In this document: one piece after another, positions 28,701-42,500 of the stretch
Layout of the letters: the number at the start of each line of letters is the position of its first letter
Numbering within the stretch: position 1 is the first letter of the stretch
Source of the DNA: Zoroaster sp. YZ-2022
Taxonomy: Eukaryota > Echinodermata > Asteroidea > Forcipulatida > Zoroasteridae
NCBI GenBank assembly: GCA_029582265.1
Contig: CM055833.1
Coordinates: 28,982,288-29,046,287, forward strand
DNA length: 64,000 bases
Direction of reading: 5' to 3'
Translations under genes and position numbers: made by a program
The notes under the pieces: model-generated
What the model was told of the DNA's origin: nothing
Database searches by the model: none
The model's input: the letters and a program-made list of their open reading frames with translations, nothing else

Positions 28701-31700
28701 TTTCATCATACAGAACTGTTAATTGTATGAAACAATTTACAAACGATAGTTAGGTTAATGGTTTATATTGAAAGTATTTTTGAAAACTAATAGTTTGTTA
28801 TATTCAGTTGACTGAACCAACAGAAAAAGCTTTATATCCAGGCCGTGGGGAAAATGCTTGAAAATCTGAGTGTTTTGCAATCGCTGTTATGTGTGACTAA
28901 TAACCCAATTATTGACGGCTTAACCTGTATTATAGGTTAGTGATTCTACGTGGGAGTTAAGTTGATTAAATGGTGTTTGTAAAACCACCATTATTCCTGA
29001 ATCTTTTTCAATAGCCAGACTGATAACCCCCCATAAAAGCCATCAAGCACCCGGGAGGTGTTAAAAAGGTTTGATTTGGTCACAGAAAAAGTACCCTATA
29101 TCTTTTGTGAATTGATGGAGGAATCTTGTGTAATTATCTATTAGTAAAGAATCACCAAGTTGGACTAGGGTAGCTTGTACATCTTCACAGTTAGCAATTA
29201 CAAAGAAATAACAATCGATATTGTTAAATCTATCCCCCAAGGTTTAGAGTAAGGTATATAACGAGGCATAATGGCACTCTGAAATAATGCTGCTTTACTG
29301 TAAAAAGACACGGTTTGCTTAACTCCTGCCAAATAAGTTTGTCGTGCACTTCTAGCTTTTATTTGTCTGTTGTTTCTGGAACAATTTGTCATTGAACGGG
29401 TGTGGCAAACATTGCTAATGGTCATCGTTCAGGGCTAGCCTGAGTAATGTAATTAGCAGTGTGAAGCTCCATTGGCTGAAGAAAATACAGTACCGTCTTC
29501 AAAGATTGAAGGTTTTTAAAAGCATTCCGTTGGAGTCATTTCCCTTTGTCTGAGATTAAATAAAATCCTTAAGAGGATTAGATCTTTAAGAGAAGCCTTA
29601 TGATGACGGCATGTCTAAAGACTCTAAATTTTGCTGAGCCAGTTACACGCAGGGGGTTAAAAAAAAAAAAGCATTGAATTGGAAAGTCCTAAAAAAAAAC
29701 CCATTCAGAGACCAGGTAATGGGTGCTGGCTGACTTCTGAACCAATTTTATAAAGATGGTGGAGGCTAGCTGTCTATAAACTTGATATGAAACCTTGTGA
29801 GCGTGAGGGGTAATGTACAGCCCAGACCTTTCTCTTTAGCAATGTGGCTGTTGGACAATGAACTCATCATCATCGTTAATACAAGCAAATAGTCATTATA
29901 GATAAAAGTTTAGAGAAAACATGAAGCAAGTGTTGCTATAGGCTGACTGGTTAACCATCACTAGGTTTAAAATCGGTTACTCATAATTGTATCTTCATAA
30001 CCTAATAATTTTTCTCTCCTGAACAGAGTCCACAGTGTTTATCGATACTGAGAGTCCCTACGTCGTCAATGAAGACATTGGAGAAGTTCTTATTCCAATC
30101 CGACGAACCGGTGATCTGTCCGAGGAAATGATGGTACTCTGCTCAACAATGCCCGGTAAAATCGTTCATCTAATTATCTGGACTCAACTAATTTTTCACC
30201 CTATTTCCATTTTCTCCTTACTAAATCATGTAGGTATGCCTGTACCCTAAGTAGAACTAAGAGTTTATCAGTGGGGAGAATTTGCAGTTGCTATAAGCCC
30301 ATGGGAGCCTGTGGGTATTTGGTCCAAGCACATATTGAAAGGTGCTTACATTTCAGGTTCAGTTCATTACAATTGCCTTTTTTTAAACTGTTTATTGTCT
30401 AGTAAATTTCAATAGAATCGCGTGGGAGACGGACAATATCAATGCTTTCAATGTGCTGTGACGATTTTCAAACCAGTTGGAGAAGATTGATTTTTCAGGT
30501 TGACATCCCATGCCAAACTTGATAATAGTTATCATTCTTCCATGTCCCAGTCGGCCTTATGAAGGTTGTCAGCACCCAGTGTGTCATCTGTATTTCCAAT
30601 TCCAGGATTTCATTTCTATGTCTCCTGAAATATAGCAAGGCATGCTCAATTGCTCATTTATTGTACATTTCAAACTCTCGCGTTTTCATGCTCGACAAAC
30701 GACAACATTTATACAGTTGATGTGACATGTCTCGTCGTATGTTTTAGATTTCTACACATATGAAGTAAAACTTGTAGCTTTGCATGGTGAAGAGGATAAT
30801 TAAGGCTAATTGCAGTGAAACCATGTGAAATTCTCTATTGAGTAGTAATTAGTTCAGAAAAGAACTGGAGGTACAACTCGACGTTTCGATCAGTGTGCTC
30901 TGATCGTCCTCGGGAGAATGAAGTACTTACTATTTGTAGCCATTATATGGGACAATTCAATTGGACTTACTCTTACATATTTAAAAAAAAATATATCTTG
31001 AACAAATTCTTTTCATGAAATTTTTCATAAAGACATTTTACTTGGTATCTGTGTTCAATATTTTTCCTAGCTGCAACTAATTTAACAATATATATATTTT
31101 TTTTAAACATTATTTATATTTTTAGTTTGATGTTGCCCCAAGCAAAGTGTTCAGAAGTTCTTGGAAGATACAGCAATTTAAAAAAACATTAAAATCCCCC
31201 AAAGTCTGCAGAATTATCCGAGATGATTGCATTACAATTTGGGTAAAATCGGTTCACTTCACAACCATGTAGGAATTGATTATCTGCAAATAGGTGTGCA
31301 TGGTTATATCCCACCGGTCCCCAATGTGTGTTCAAGTTGGGTAACTAGCGGCTAAGTTATGAATCCCATGAGCAAACCAACTAACAAGAAAAGTTATGAA
31401 TCCCATGAGCAAACCAACTAACAAGAATTTAAAAAAACACCCCAGGGAGGAGTTGGTTATAACGGGCAACAACATTCTCAAATTCTCAGCCAGCCCATAA
31501 ATTGAATTCTTGGAGGGCCGATTATTGGTTCACCAGTTACAAACTCTCCCTACAGTCATGGAAGATTTCCCCAAAGCTTTGGTCTCAAGTATCAAAATCA
31601 GTTACAGATGTCTGAAATTAGAGGGTTTTTATTGCACTATCAAGGGCTTATTCACAGGGAAACGTTCGTGGTTGGTGAAGGTGGACAGGTGCAACCCAAT

Positions 31701-31876
31701 TTTTGGTGGGTTGTTTAGCACTAATAAAATTCCAACCTTTTAAGCCAGATATGACAAGCTTCATTAATCGATTTCATCAATTGAAAATCTCTTGAAGGAG
31801 TTATAACGGTGGGAAACGTACAACATTTTTGTTTCCCGCTTGAAATGACATTGCAGTTAGTGGGTGTAAGATCCAC

Positions 31877-31907
<31 letters not shown>

Positions 31908-34900
31908 AATCTAGTCACCCAATTTGCTGTCCTTGGTAACAATATTTTTTGAGTTATTGAGTCAAGAATGAAAGGTTTAATAGCAAGAAAGTATACCTTG
32001 GGAAGAAATAAGTCCATTACAAGTACACTGGTGTTAACTTCAGTTTGAATCATGTGGTAAAATCACACTTGAGTGTCTCTGTCATACTGTGCAAGCAAAA
32101 ACTTTATCATTGTCAATTTGAGGAACTATGATTAGATAGGCCTACATATTCTGAAAAACCTAACCTGACCTTTGCTAAAAAAATTTAAAAAATGCATATC
32201 TCGTAATTTATTTGCCGTTACCCATTCCTCGATTGACACAGGCACAGCCACTGGTGCCGATCCCTCCCCGGTACACTCCTTCAATGATTACATCAGTCGT
32301 CTTGAAGAGGACCAGAACAACTTTGTGCGTTTCGACAAGGACGAGGACCTCGCCTACTGCCGCATCCTCATCATTGACGACTCACTGTATGAAGACGCTG
32401 AAGACTTCCAGGTCAAGCTGACGATGCCAATGGGAGGTCGCATTGGTGAACCGGGACTGATCAATGTGGTGATTGCCGCTGATGCCGCTGATGGTGAGTA
32501 GGCCTATCTTTTTTTAGATATTGCTCTAATTCCTTTTTTGATAATTTGTCTCATGGGTTTATCTCGATACCCCCTTGTCCATGATTGCAAAGTTATTTTT
32601 AAATAGTTTTATTTAGTATCATAACTTAAACTTGACTGTAATCGATTGATGGATTGATCAATAATTTGAAGGAAAAAAATGGAACTTAAAATTAAAATCT
32701 ATCCAACCATTGGTGAAGCTACCACTGAAATGCGAATGCAAAAAGCATTTCCTAAAAATAACAAAGAACACAAATGCATGTATTTGTGTATAATCCGTTT
32801 TGACACCTACGTAACAGAATCGCATACAATCTAAAAAATAAAAATAAAAAAAAAGGTTCCAATGTCATGGATTATTACCGAGCCCTCATTGGAATTACAG
32901 ATTTTAAAACCACTCCTAGCTATTAAAAGCCGATTTCCAAAGCCTAATGTTTTGTACCCTATAGAATTCCTTTCTCAAGCAAGGGGCATGGTTCAACAGT
33001 GTTGTACTTGGCTAACCCAGGTTTGAACCCACCCAGGTATGCCGGGTATATCGCACTATCCCTTGTCCGTGATCGCTGAAGCTTGAAGAATCTCAAACCC
33101 AGGTGTCGGCCGACTGTAAGCACTTGGTCTACATTGAGGTCTGAATAAATACTGCGATATCGGAGATGTGAAAATGAGTGCTCGACATCGCGGTGTTTGT
33201 TTGGTTGGAAAGGATTTAAGTTTCAAGAAATGTTTATGTTATCTACACAATGTCTGTGAAAGGTTTCAAATACCAAAACGGTGTGAAAAGGTCTTTCTGA
33301 GCAAAGCAAAATGGCAATATAGATGAAAAACAAACCTTAAAAGAGTATTTGCTTGAAATGTATATCTAGTGTCGTTTTTTTCATCTAAATCAAAAATATA
33401 CAATAGAGAAATTGTACAATACATGTCAAGGATTCTGTCATTATACCCCACACACACCTTAAAATCACTCAGCTGGTATAAACTATTGTAATGCGGAAGT
33501 CATTAACAATAACCTGTCAAGGGTCCCAGCTGAATACCAACTTTTATATGAAATTTTGACAAATTCTCACTTCTATGCAGGGAGGCAAAATGGTATTGCC
33601 AAAAGTTCAGAAATTTTAAATTGCATCTGCGGTGAGATTGTCTGAAATAACTCTTTGAAACTCGACCTAGAATAATTCTTTTTGTCATGTTGTATTGTAA
33701 TGATTTTTGTACAAAAATTTTGCTATCCTGGACAGTTTTTCAAAAAGTTCGAACTGTATGAGTACCTATCCCTACTTTTCTGAATAGAGAATTAGGTTAC
33801 ACACTTAGGTGGTCCAAACACCACAACAAAACACACTTTGTACCAGTACTACAGAGAGGAATTCTAGCAGTGAAAGTGTACTCTTGCAGAAGGAAAACTT
33901 TCTCACTTTCACAGCGTGTTTACTCAGACTAGTTTCCTTTCTGGCCGGTAGATTATTACAACTACACGGAAGGGACAAAGTTTACTGGCCATAATCTGGA
34001 GGTTTTAGGCTTTAAACATATCCCGTAGGACGGTGACATCTGAAGGGATAAGGTGTCCCCTAGCTCTTTTCATTCAATGTTTGTAAATATTGCCAAATTA
34101 CATGCCTTAGTGAACTACCCAAATAACACCCTGCTTATTACCAAGGTGAATTGGCAATCCAGTAGTTGGACAGAATTTGCTTGGGCTTGCAGTCATTCCC
34201 ACAAAACTAGATGGCATTGTACATGAACACTAAGTCAGGAGTAAAGGAATTATGGCGACACTATTATGTCCATAAAAAGGATTACACAAAAAGCTTTTGT
34301 TGGCTTTTTATTAGAAATTTCCTAAAATTGTAGGCTTTCAATACAAGTCTGAACACTGTTATTCGGAAATTTTGAGCGAAACATGTCAACATGTGTATCT
34401 GGGGGAATATAGACACGCTTTTATTAGAAATACCTCCTGAATTTCTGCCTGGGGCTATGGAGAAAATCTCCTGATGCAGTACATATCAATACTGACCCTA
34501 TTCCATGAAAAACTATACATGACAACTGTACATGGAACCTGAAAACGTAACTGTTCCAAAAACAGTCTAATATCATTGCATAGAATATGAATTCTATAAA
34601 AACTCATCAAATGAAATATGATAGTTTTCTCTGAAATTGTATTTGGGGCATAGAGAAGTTAAACCCTTAGAATGGGGGGGGGGGGGGGGGGGGGGGGGGG
34701 GAGGAGGATAACAAATCCTTTTGCCAGTGCCAATGTTTTGCTGTGGTTTCTTGCAATCAAACATGATGTGCATGTACCTGTACATCTGTTGTGTACTTAA
34801 ACATATAAATTCATTCCAAATGGAATTCAGCTAAACATAAATCACTAAATGTCTGGCGTCTGCACTTAGTCAACTTGACAATAAATATTGAAGAATAACA

Positions 34901-37900
34901 CCCACACAAAAGTGCATTCACCGATCTGTTCAGTTATAATATTTTTTGCATTCTACGTCGGTTCCAGCGTGATTTTGGGGAATCAAAAATTTATTACTAT
35001 ACCTCCGGGCAAAATTGTTCTTTAAATCATTTCAGTGGATGAAAATTGTAAAGAAACAACACAATACATAAACTTTTTTTTAATAATGGTTCTTCATCAG
35101 TTACCATTCGAATCGTGTCTGCAAACAAATTTAACCCTCCTACAATCGGTGCAATTTTTGAAACAACCCATTCAGGCCACTCCAAGCCATTAGCTGTTGC
35201 CAGTGGCCTCCTATGGTTACCCTTATGTGCACTGTCACACCACTGAGATTGCAGGGTAAGGTGATCTCCCATGATAAATTGAAGGCCATATGTACTAATA
35301 TGTTCAAACATTTACAGTGGCCTTGGGTAGCACACAGTTGATTTTGTAAGATTACTTGGAAAGGACAGCAGGCTTGTACATGTACTGAAGGTTGCTAAAG
35401 AACTGAATTTCGTGGATCGGAGTGTCCTCCATGTGTAGGAGGGTTAAATTAAAAGAAAATATAGCACAGAATGTTAATTTCAATTAAAAACATCCAGGGT
35501 CATTTGGATTTCTTCCCCCCCCCCCCCTTCCCCCAATAAAATTCCTATTTATCGGTGTCGTAGGCATGACATTTATCAATGCTCTGCTACTGGTTGATCA
35601 AGGAAGCACGTCCGCAAACGGGAAGGGAATTAAACCGTCTGAGACATACTGCCAAGTTAGGAGTCTTCTTGGCTCATTGGCAACATGCTAAGGATAACGG
35701 AATCTTTAAGACGATAGATAGAAGATCGTGACATCTGCAGAGTGACACATAGTCCCATCACATTTGCAATTAGCAAATCCTGTGTTGAAGTGAATCCCAT
35801 GCACACAAACAGGAAGCGTGAATTAACCAGGTCTTACCTTGCCCTTGATGAGTTATTCTTCATGTCATTTATATAGAAGAGGCATCGCCGAGTGTCTTTA
35901 CTTGCCACCGGTGATTCCCAGCAATTTTCATTTTAATCTGAAAAATAACTATTTCTTGTAGAAAGGCAAACAAATACTTGAAAATTGCAGAGTATTCCAC
36001 AAATTGTCAAAAGCATGGCATTTATTTATATCAATCTTCAGATTGAAATTTGTTTTCTCAAAAACATGGGCAGTGCATCATGCAGGACCTCTTAAAGGGG
36101 CAATATCATCACGATCAGAGCAGACTTTCAACAGGACATGGAATCGGTATTCTAGTTAAGATGAACACAGTGACTGGAAATTACTTGCTCATTTATGCAA
36201 CAGCAACGGTAATATGACCTTATCATGTGGGGTACTTTCAATCACTGAGTTAACCCTCCTACTACGACAAGGGTCAAAATCAGTCAAAATATTGATGTAC
36301 TTGCCAAGGTAATAATAATAAAGATTTTTAGCACGCACATATCCACCCTGCTGGGCACTCAAGGCACAGAAACAAAGAAAAAACATGAATACAAACAATA
36401 TACAATGATAGCATAGAAAATAAATGATGTACCGAGATACTTGTACCTACAATGCAATTACAAATATACATCATCTTTGAAGAATTGTGACATAAGATGA
36501 GTTTTAAGCAGCAACTTAAATCTAGGAACACTATGACATGATTTGAGTTTAGTTGGAAGATGATTCCAGAGTCTCGGAGCCGCGACAGAAAGACCTATCA
36601 CCCCATCCGTTTTTGAAGGTATATCGAGTGCACAAAAGTCAAACACTGTCGAACCTTATGTGTAGTAAGTACATTCACAGGTCAAAATCAGTCGACCGTT
36701 ATTGACTGGTAAAAAGCATTGTCTGGTATTGTTGAGGGTGGTCAAAATGACAGTAAAAACCAATCAACAATGCCCCTGTGTGCACATTTGGGTCAACAGT
36801 CAAAACGGGCCAGTTGACTGATTTTGACCACTATAGCAACTTGCCACTAAAGTGCAGCTATAGTAGGAGGGTTAATCTAAAACTAGTACTCCAATTCCAT
36901 GCCCTTTATGATCGTGATGATATTGTCCCTTTAATAAATAACAAGTGAGTCACAAACCAACACGAAATCAACTTTGACACACCAATTGCAATGTTGTACA
37001 TACCTCAATTTGAAAATCTATTCAAATGGCAGTGGGTGGCCGCTAATGCATAACCTGCAGGAAACCACTAATATTTACTTATTTTTATTAGTTCTAGTGT
37101 ATCAATATGTACCACTAAATTTACCTACGAAATTGCACTGCAAGGAATAATAATGCTTTTGAAGTTAAATCAATTTCAACTTAATCCGGAAAGTACTGCA
37201 TATTGATTCAATTTAGAGTCGTTCATGCACATATGCAAGTTTAAAAATCAATTTTGTTTTTAAGATACAAACTGGCGAAATATGTTGTTGGTCACACAAT
37301 TTGATAAAAATTTCAATTACTTGTTGATTTTCTCTTCAAACTACACAGCATGAGAGGGTAGCTGTGTCAAAGGTTACAGCAAACTATGTCCAGAAATGAT
37401 TATACATGACAGGTTGTCCACTAAGTTAAAACGATTTCTAAATCCAGAACAAATTGATGTCAATATTTGACTGAAGTGACTTGGAACATCTGTTACTAGG
37501 AGATTGATTCACTGTCTGAGGTTGAAGGTTTTTCGGTGACTTTCAGTAATCAAGAATATAAAAAATATAAATAAAAAATGTTTCCGAGTGGTCTTTCAAA
37601 GGAAATAAAACAATTTCAATTACTTTGACATTTCATTCACATATATACCACTGGAAGTGATCGCCAAATGATGGAAGAAATTGCAAGAATGGACTTCTCA
37701 TTTTCCCAAAAACAAATTCACTAAAACAACCTGACCAAACATTCCATCAAAATGTCCACCAAGTTTATTTATTGTATTCAGCCAAATGAAAAAGTAAATG
37801 TAGACTGATGTTTTTATGCAATTATTTCAACTTTTGAAATTCTATACTAAGTTTTTGACATTGTTAGAAAAAAAAAATATTGAAGGTCTTTCCTACAGAA

Positions 37901-39465
37901 TATTTCATTTTCAAAAATATTATTTTGTATTTTTTAAGAAATTAATAATATATATATTTCCCTCTGACAGAACCATCATTCTACTTTGGTGAGGCCGACT
38001 ACCATGTAGATGAGAGCGATGGGTATCTGGAGATTCAGGTCTGGCGTACCGGCACCGATCTATCCAAGATGGCTAGTATAACTGTACGCTCACGTGCCTC
38101 AAGCCCACCGTCAGCTATCGGTAGGTATCACTTAGTGGGTTTTAAACATTATTGGAACTGTTTGACTATCCTGGATAGTGTTTTGGACAGAAGAGGTTAG
38201 AGTTAATTAAATTCTAATGCGTTGGGTCAGATTTAACCACTGGTTCAATTTTAATCCTTGAATTGTCAAAAATATTTTGGAATAAGTTTTGTTTAGGAGA
38301 GGAAGTGATGGGTGTAGTTGGCTTAATAAAGATGGATGACATCATGACGAGGTCAACCAATCACAGCAGGTTAGCAAACTGGTACTCTCCTCGGTCACCA
38401 ATTACCGGGCTTTAATTATGTCCAATCCTGAGGACATGCTGGTTAAGGATGTGAAACTTTCTACAAGGAGAAACAACCTCCCTCCTACGTGACCTCGAAT
38501 CTCTCCTGACTATTTGGACCGTTCTGATATTAAGCATGCTTTATTAAAATGTCATGTGAGCCCGCAAGGTAATGGATACCTTACACAAACCAGATGCAAT
38601 GTGAACCCTGAATTCCAACCCATTCCCTCTCCCAGGAATCTTTGGAGACATTTAACTGGCATTTGCAGGAGATTTATAAGTTTTTAAATACTAGAAAACA
38701 CATATTTCAAAAACATGGATATGCCTCAATTACATGCATCCCTTAAAACGGATTTAGAAGTGCTAGTTATGTTTTTACTATTTTGAAATAACAATCTAGG
38801 GGAAGGGGTCTATGTTCCCCCAAGGCTCCAGTCTCGATCCTTTCCACTGTGAGCCCTCTCTTAAAGCACTGCAATATGAGAGTATTTAAATTATTACATA
38901 CTGCAGCCCAGATAATTTATAGAATGTCTTCGTTCCTCCTGGCTTCCAGGGATTGTGGGGAAGAGTGTAGAATCTATTAATGTTTGGGACTTACAGAACT
39001 GTCTGTCCTATCACTTTATCTCCTAATGTGTTGATTGATTTCTCTACTCGGAGGATTCTGCTAAGACCTGCTTTAAATTTCATATTTCCTGTTTTGCGTC
39101 ACTCCCTCACATGCAAAGTTCCCAATATAAGTGAAGCTTTCCGGCGCTAAATGAGTAACTGATCATCACTAATGTCTTCTCTTTCGTTCATCATTTTCTT
39201 CCCTTGTCTTGATTTCCTCATCAGGAGACTGGTAAAGTAAGTCTGTACTGCATTTTATTCCCGGATTATTTGAAGGGGAAGAATAAAAAACAATGCAAAT
39301 TGCCAGAATAGAAAGTGTTAATAAATGAACACGAGAACTCGATTTTTCTGAAGCAAATACATTGGGCATGCAACTTTTCAGCTGATCAGCCGATTTCCTC
39401 TTTTCTTTAATAACAGTGCTAAAGAAAACTGAAAACTGTACAAAGTTTTGTGTGCTCGGCCATTT

Positions 39466-39505
<40 letters not shown>

Positions 39506-42500
39506 TGACAAAGTTGCATGTCTGAATTATGTTAAGGACTTTTATTTGACACTCGGTGGCATAGAACAGATTTGAGCATCAAGTTGGCTAAAATGTAATG
39601 GGCTTCAGCCTACAAATATGTAGGTTGGCTGAAAATTAATTGAATGTATTTCAGGTGTCCAGTTAACCTTGTTTGTCTCAAATCGTAACTTTGTACTATG
39701 CCACTGATATGACCTATCAATGAACTATCAGCGTTTATGTGTACTTAACAGGAAAAGTCACTGTAACTATTTTTACAGTTTGAACTCGCGGTGTCCCATT
39801 TTGTTTCATGCCTCAATCGTCGCTTTCAGCTGCATTTTAAAAAGTGTTTGGATAACCTGCTTTTATTTCCATAGCTATTCATGCATGCAGCCTCTCAGTG
39901 CCCAATTTATTTTCCTTATTAATGCATTCCTTTTTTTTCTGCTGGTGATTCTGTTTGCTTGGATTCAGCTGCTGTCTTTACCATTTCTACGTTTCAGTTG
40001 CTGTGCTTTATCAATTATCAATCTTGAAATAGCATAGGGGGGCGATTTTATTTTTGCTTACTTGCACGCGACCGTCTCTCAGCAGGAAAGGCAGGAAACC
40101 TTCCTTGGAGTAGCCATGTGTTAAGCTAATGGAAGTGTGGATGACATCGGTTAGCGCCTAAATATTTGACAGGAAATTCGATGGGGGGGGGTGGGTTTGA
40201 ATGGTGGCACAGGAATTGGGTCTTCGGCATTCATGCTGTTGAGAGACCCATTCGTATGAACATGACAAATGGGTCGACTTGTAACAATTTGTCATGATTA
40301 AGTTCATTACGAACATCCTATATGTTGCATGTTGTTGATCATTAAGCCACAGGACGGATGCCTAATCCCCCTTCAGCAATTCCATCTCTTTACCTCGACT
40401 GCTTATTGCATGTTATCTTTCCACTTGCTCATTTATTTTGCGTGTGTACACTTGTGTAAACTCTTATCCACGGTTCACTTTACATAAACACTGAACAAAC
40501 TTAATACCCCTTGGTCCACTTCATTTACCGTCATCAGGTTTCACAGGAAATTCAAATTAGCTGTATGTATTGGTGTCAAATTATATAATACTCGGAAGAC
40601 TGAAGCCGGACAGCTAAACTTGCAGTCAAATATGTCGATAGGGAAAAGAGCCAAGAAAACGATATTTACATCAAGAAAAAAAGATGTTCAAAGATTTTGT
40701 TTACCATTGTTACACTGCAGCCATTTTGTTTTTGTGCATGCAAATCCACATCACCAAACTGAGACTAGAAGGGAAATTATTTATCTACTTGTACTAAAAC
40801 GATAGCACATGAGAAAGAAATATTTCAAGAGACATTTAATACCATCATCCACTTTACACAGAATATATATCGATCATTCCTAGATTATCATCTTTTTATA
40901 GATGAAATAAATCCCATGGTTCAACCCTTAAACTTTCTTCCAGACAAGGAATTATACAAGCTAAAGGGATCTATGACCATTACGGAATAGAACTGCATAC
41001 ATCGTATGTAATGGCTTTCATTAACCTAGCTCTCATTTGAAATCGGTGTTTTACAATTGTCAAAATGTAAAAGTGTCACATGTTGGGTTGTCAGTCAGGG
41101 AGTAAAGTGACTAAGTTGTACGTGATTGAGCAACAACAGTACGAGAACCAATTAACCGAGGAGAAATCCAACGAAGCGTTTTTTTTTTGTCTTTTATTAA
41201 ATTGATGCCTTGGGCCTCGGGAATTATACACATCCTCATGATGAAAGACTTGATTTGATTTAACGGAAGTCTAGCCATCCTTTAATTGTCTTTTTGTCAC
41301 ATGGTGTTATGTCAAACAGTTTTCACTGATTGTTTTAGAATGTGATATTTCTTAAAGGGTCATGTTATGGGATATAGGCAGGAGATCGAGCTACATTTGT
41401 ATTTATAGAGCTTAAAAATGACAGTAATTCTTGTTTTATATATTTTTTTTTCATTTTTATATTTATTTTTGACTGCTGTACAGTCATTAATACAAATTCA
41501 CCGAAGGTTGTTCTTAAAAATAACAATGTTTGTAATTTTTTTTTCAGCTGGTATTGACTACGCCGGCATCAGCCGTAATCTAGACTTTGCTCCTGGGGTG
41601 ACTATGCAGAATGTTCGTGTCTACATCATGGATGACCTGGGCCAGCCACTGCTTGAGGGACCCGAGACATTTGAGCTGGTGCTCCGCATGCCCATGAACG
41701 CTGTACTTGGTGCCCCGTCTCTCTCGGTGGTTACCATCAATGATACCATCTCTGACTGTAAGTTAGGCTTTATGAAATCACATGCCACACCTTTCCTAAC
41801 AGTTGACCAATTCAGTTTCTTGAAAAACGATGTACATCTATAGAATCAAAAAGATAATTTCAACTTGTAAAGGGCCAGTTGATGTGAGAATTGCAAAGTG
41901 GGCTGTGATGTCAAACTAAAATTCATTGGGATCATTTGCAATACTTTTAAATTTGTACGACTCATTCTCCACAACATATCGTAAAAATTTGCTTCTCACT
42001 CGCATAAACCAGGCCCTAAGCAGGCCAGATCAAATGTGAACTTCGTAATCTTTGAAAGGTAAAGTTACATTATAAAACTGAAGATTTTTCAAGACCAAAT
42101 CCAAATTTATCTAGAACCATATCAAAATATTAAACTTCTGCTTTTACTTCCAAAACACTTAAAAACTTTTTTTTACATCTATTCGTTTTCTTATAGTGCC
42201 CAAGGTTCAGTTCCAAGATATCGAGTATGAAGTGAACGAGAATGACGGTACTGTGACTGCTACGATTATACGCAGCGGTGACCTATCAATCACAAGCACT
42301 GTGCGCTGCTACACCAGACAAGGATCTGCTCAAGTCATGATGGACTTTGACGAGAGACCCAACATCGAAGCCTCCATTGTTACATTCTTGCCAGGTAAGT
42401 TGGGATAAACAGAATTTAAAAAAAATATGGGGGTGGAGGGGTGTATCTTTTCTGGGGGTTTCCAAATTCTAGATGTTAATGGATACTGTCAGATGACTGG

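Larger units (their letters stand above)
30156..32241 (+). other. Intron 4
   Basis: GT-AG intron of 2.1 kb. It contains an ACCATGTG-family repeat (30770-30920), a 37-bp direct tandem duplication (31354-31427) and a poly(T) run at 31882-31907. Confidence 0.85.
32494..37970 (+). other. Intron 5
   Basis: GT-AG intron of 5.5 kb, the longest after intron 1. It contains a 28-bp poly(G) tract (34674-34701), a poly(C) tract near 35513-35527, and two TTAA-flanked elements (35135-35443 and 36254-36871), the latter with a LINE fragment inside. The stretches 32494-34670 and 36880-37970 show nothing I can name. Confidence 0.85.

Noticed and set aside
32990..33130. tRNA-like B box (AGGTTTGAACCC) and possible SINE
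   Set aside because: No A box at the right spacing and no tail or target duplication could be identified.
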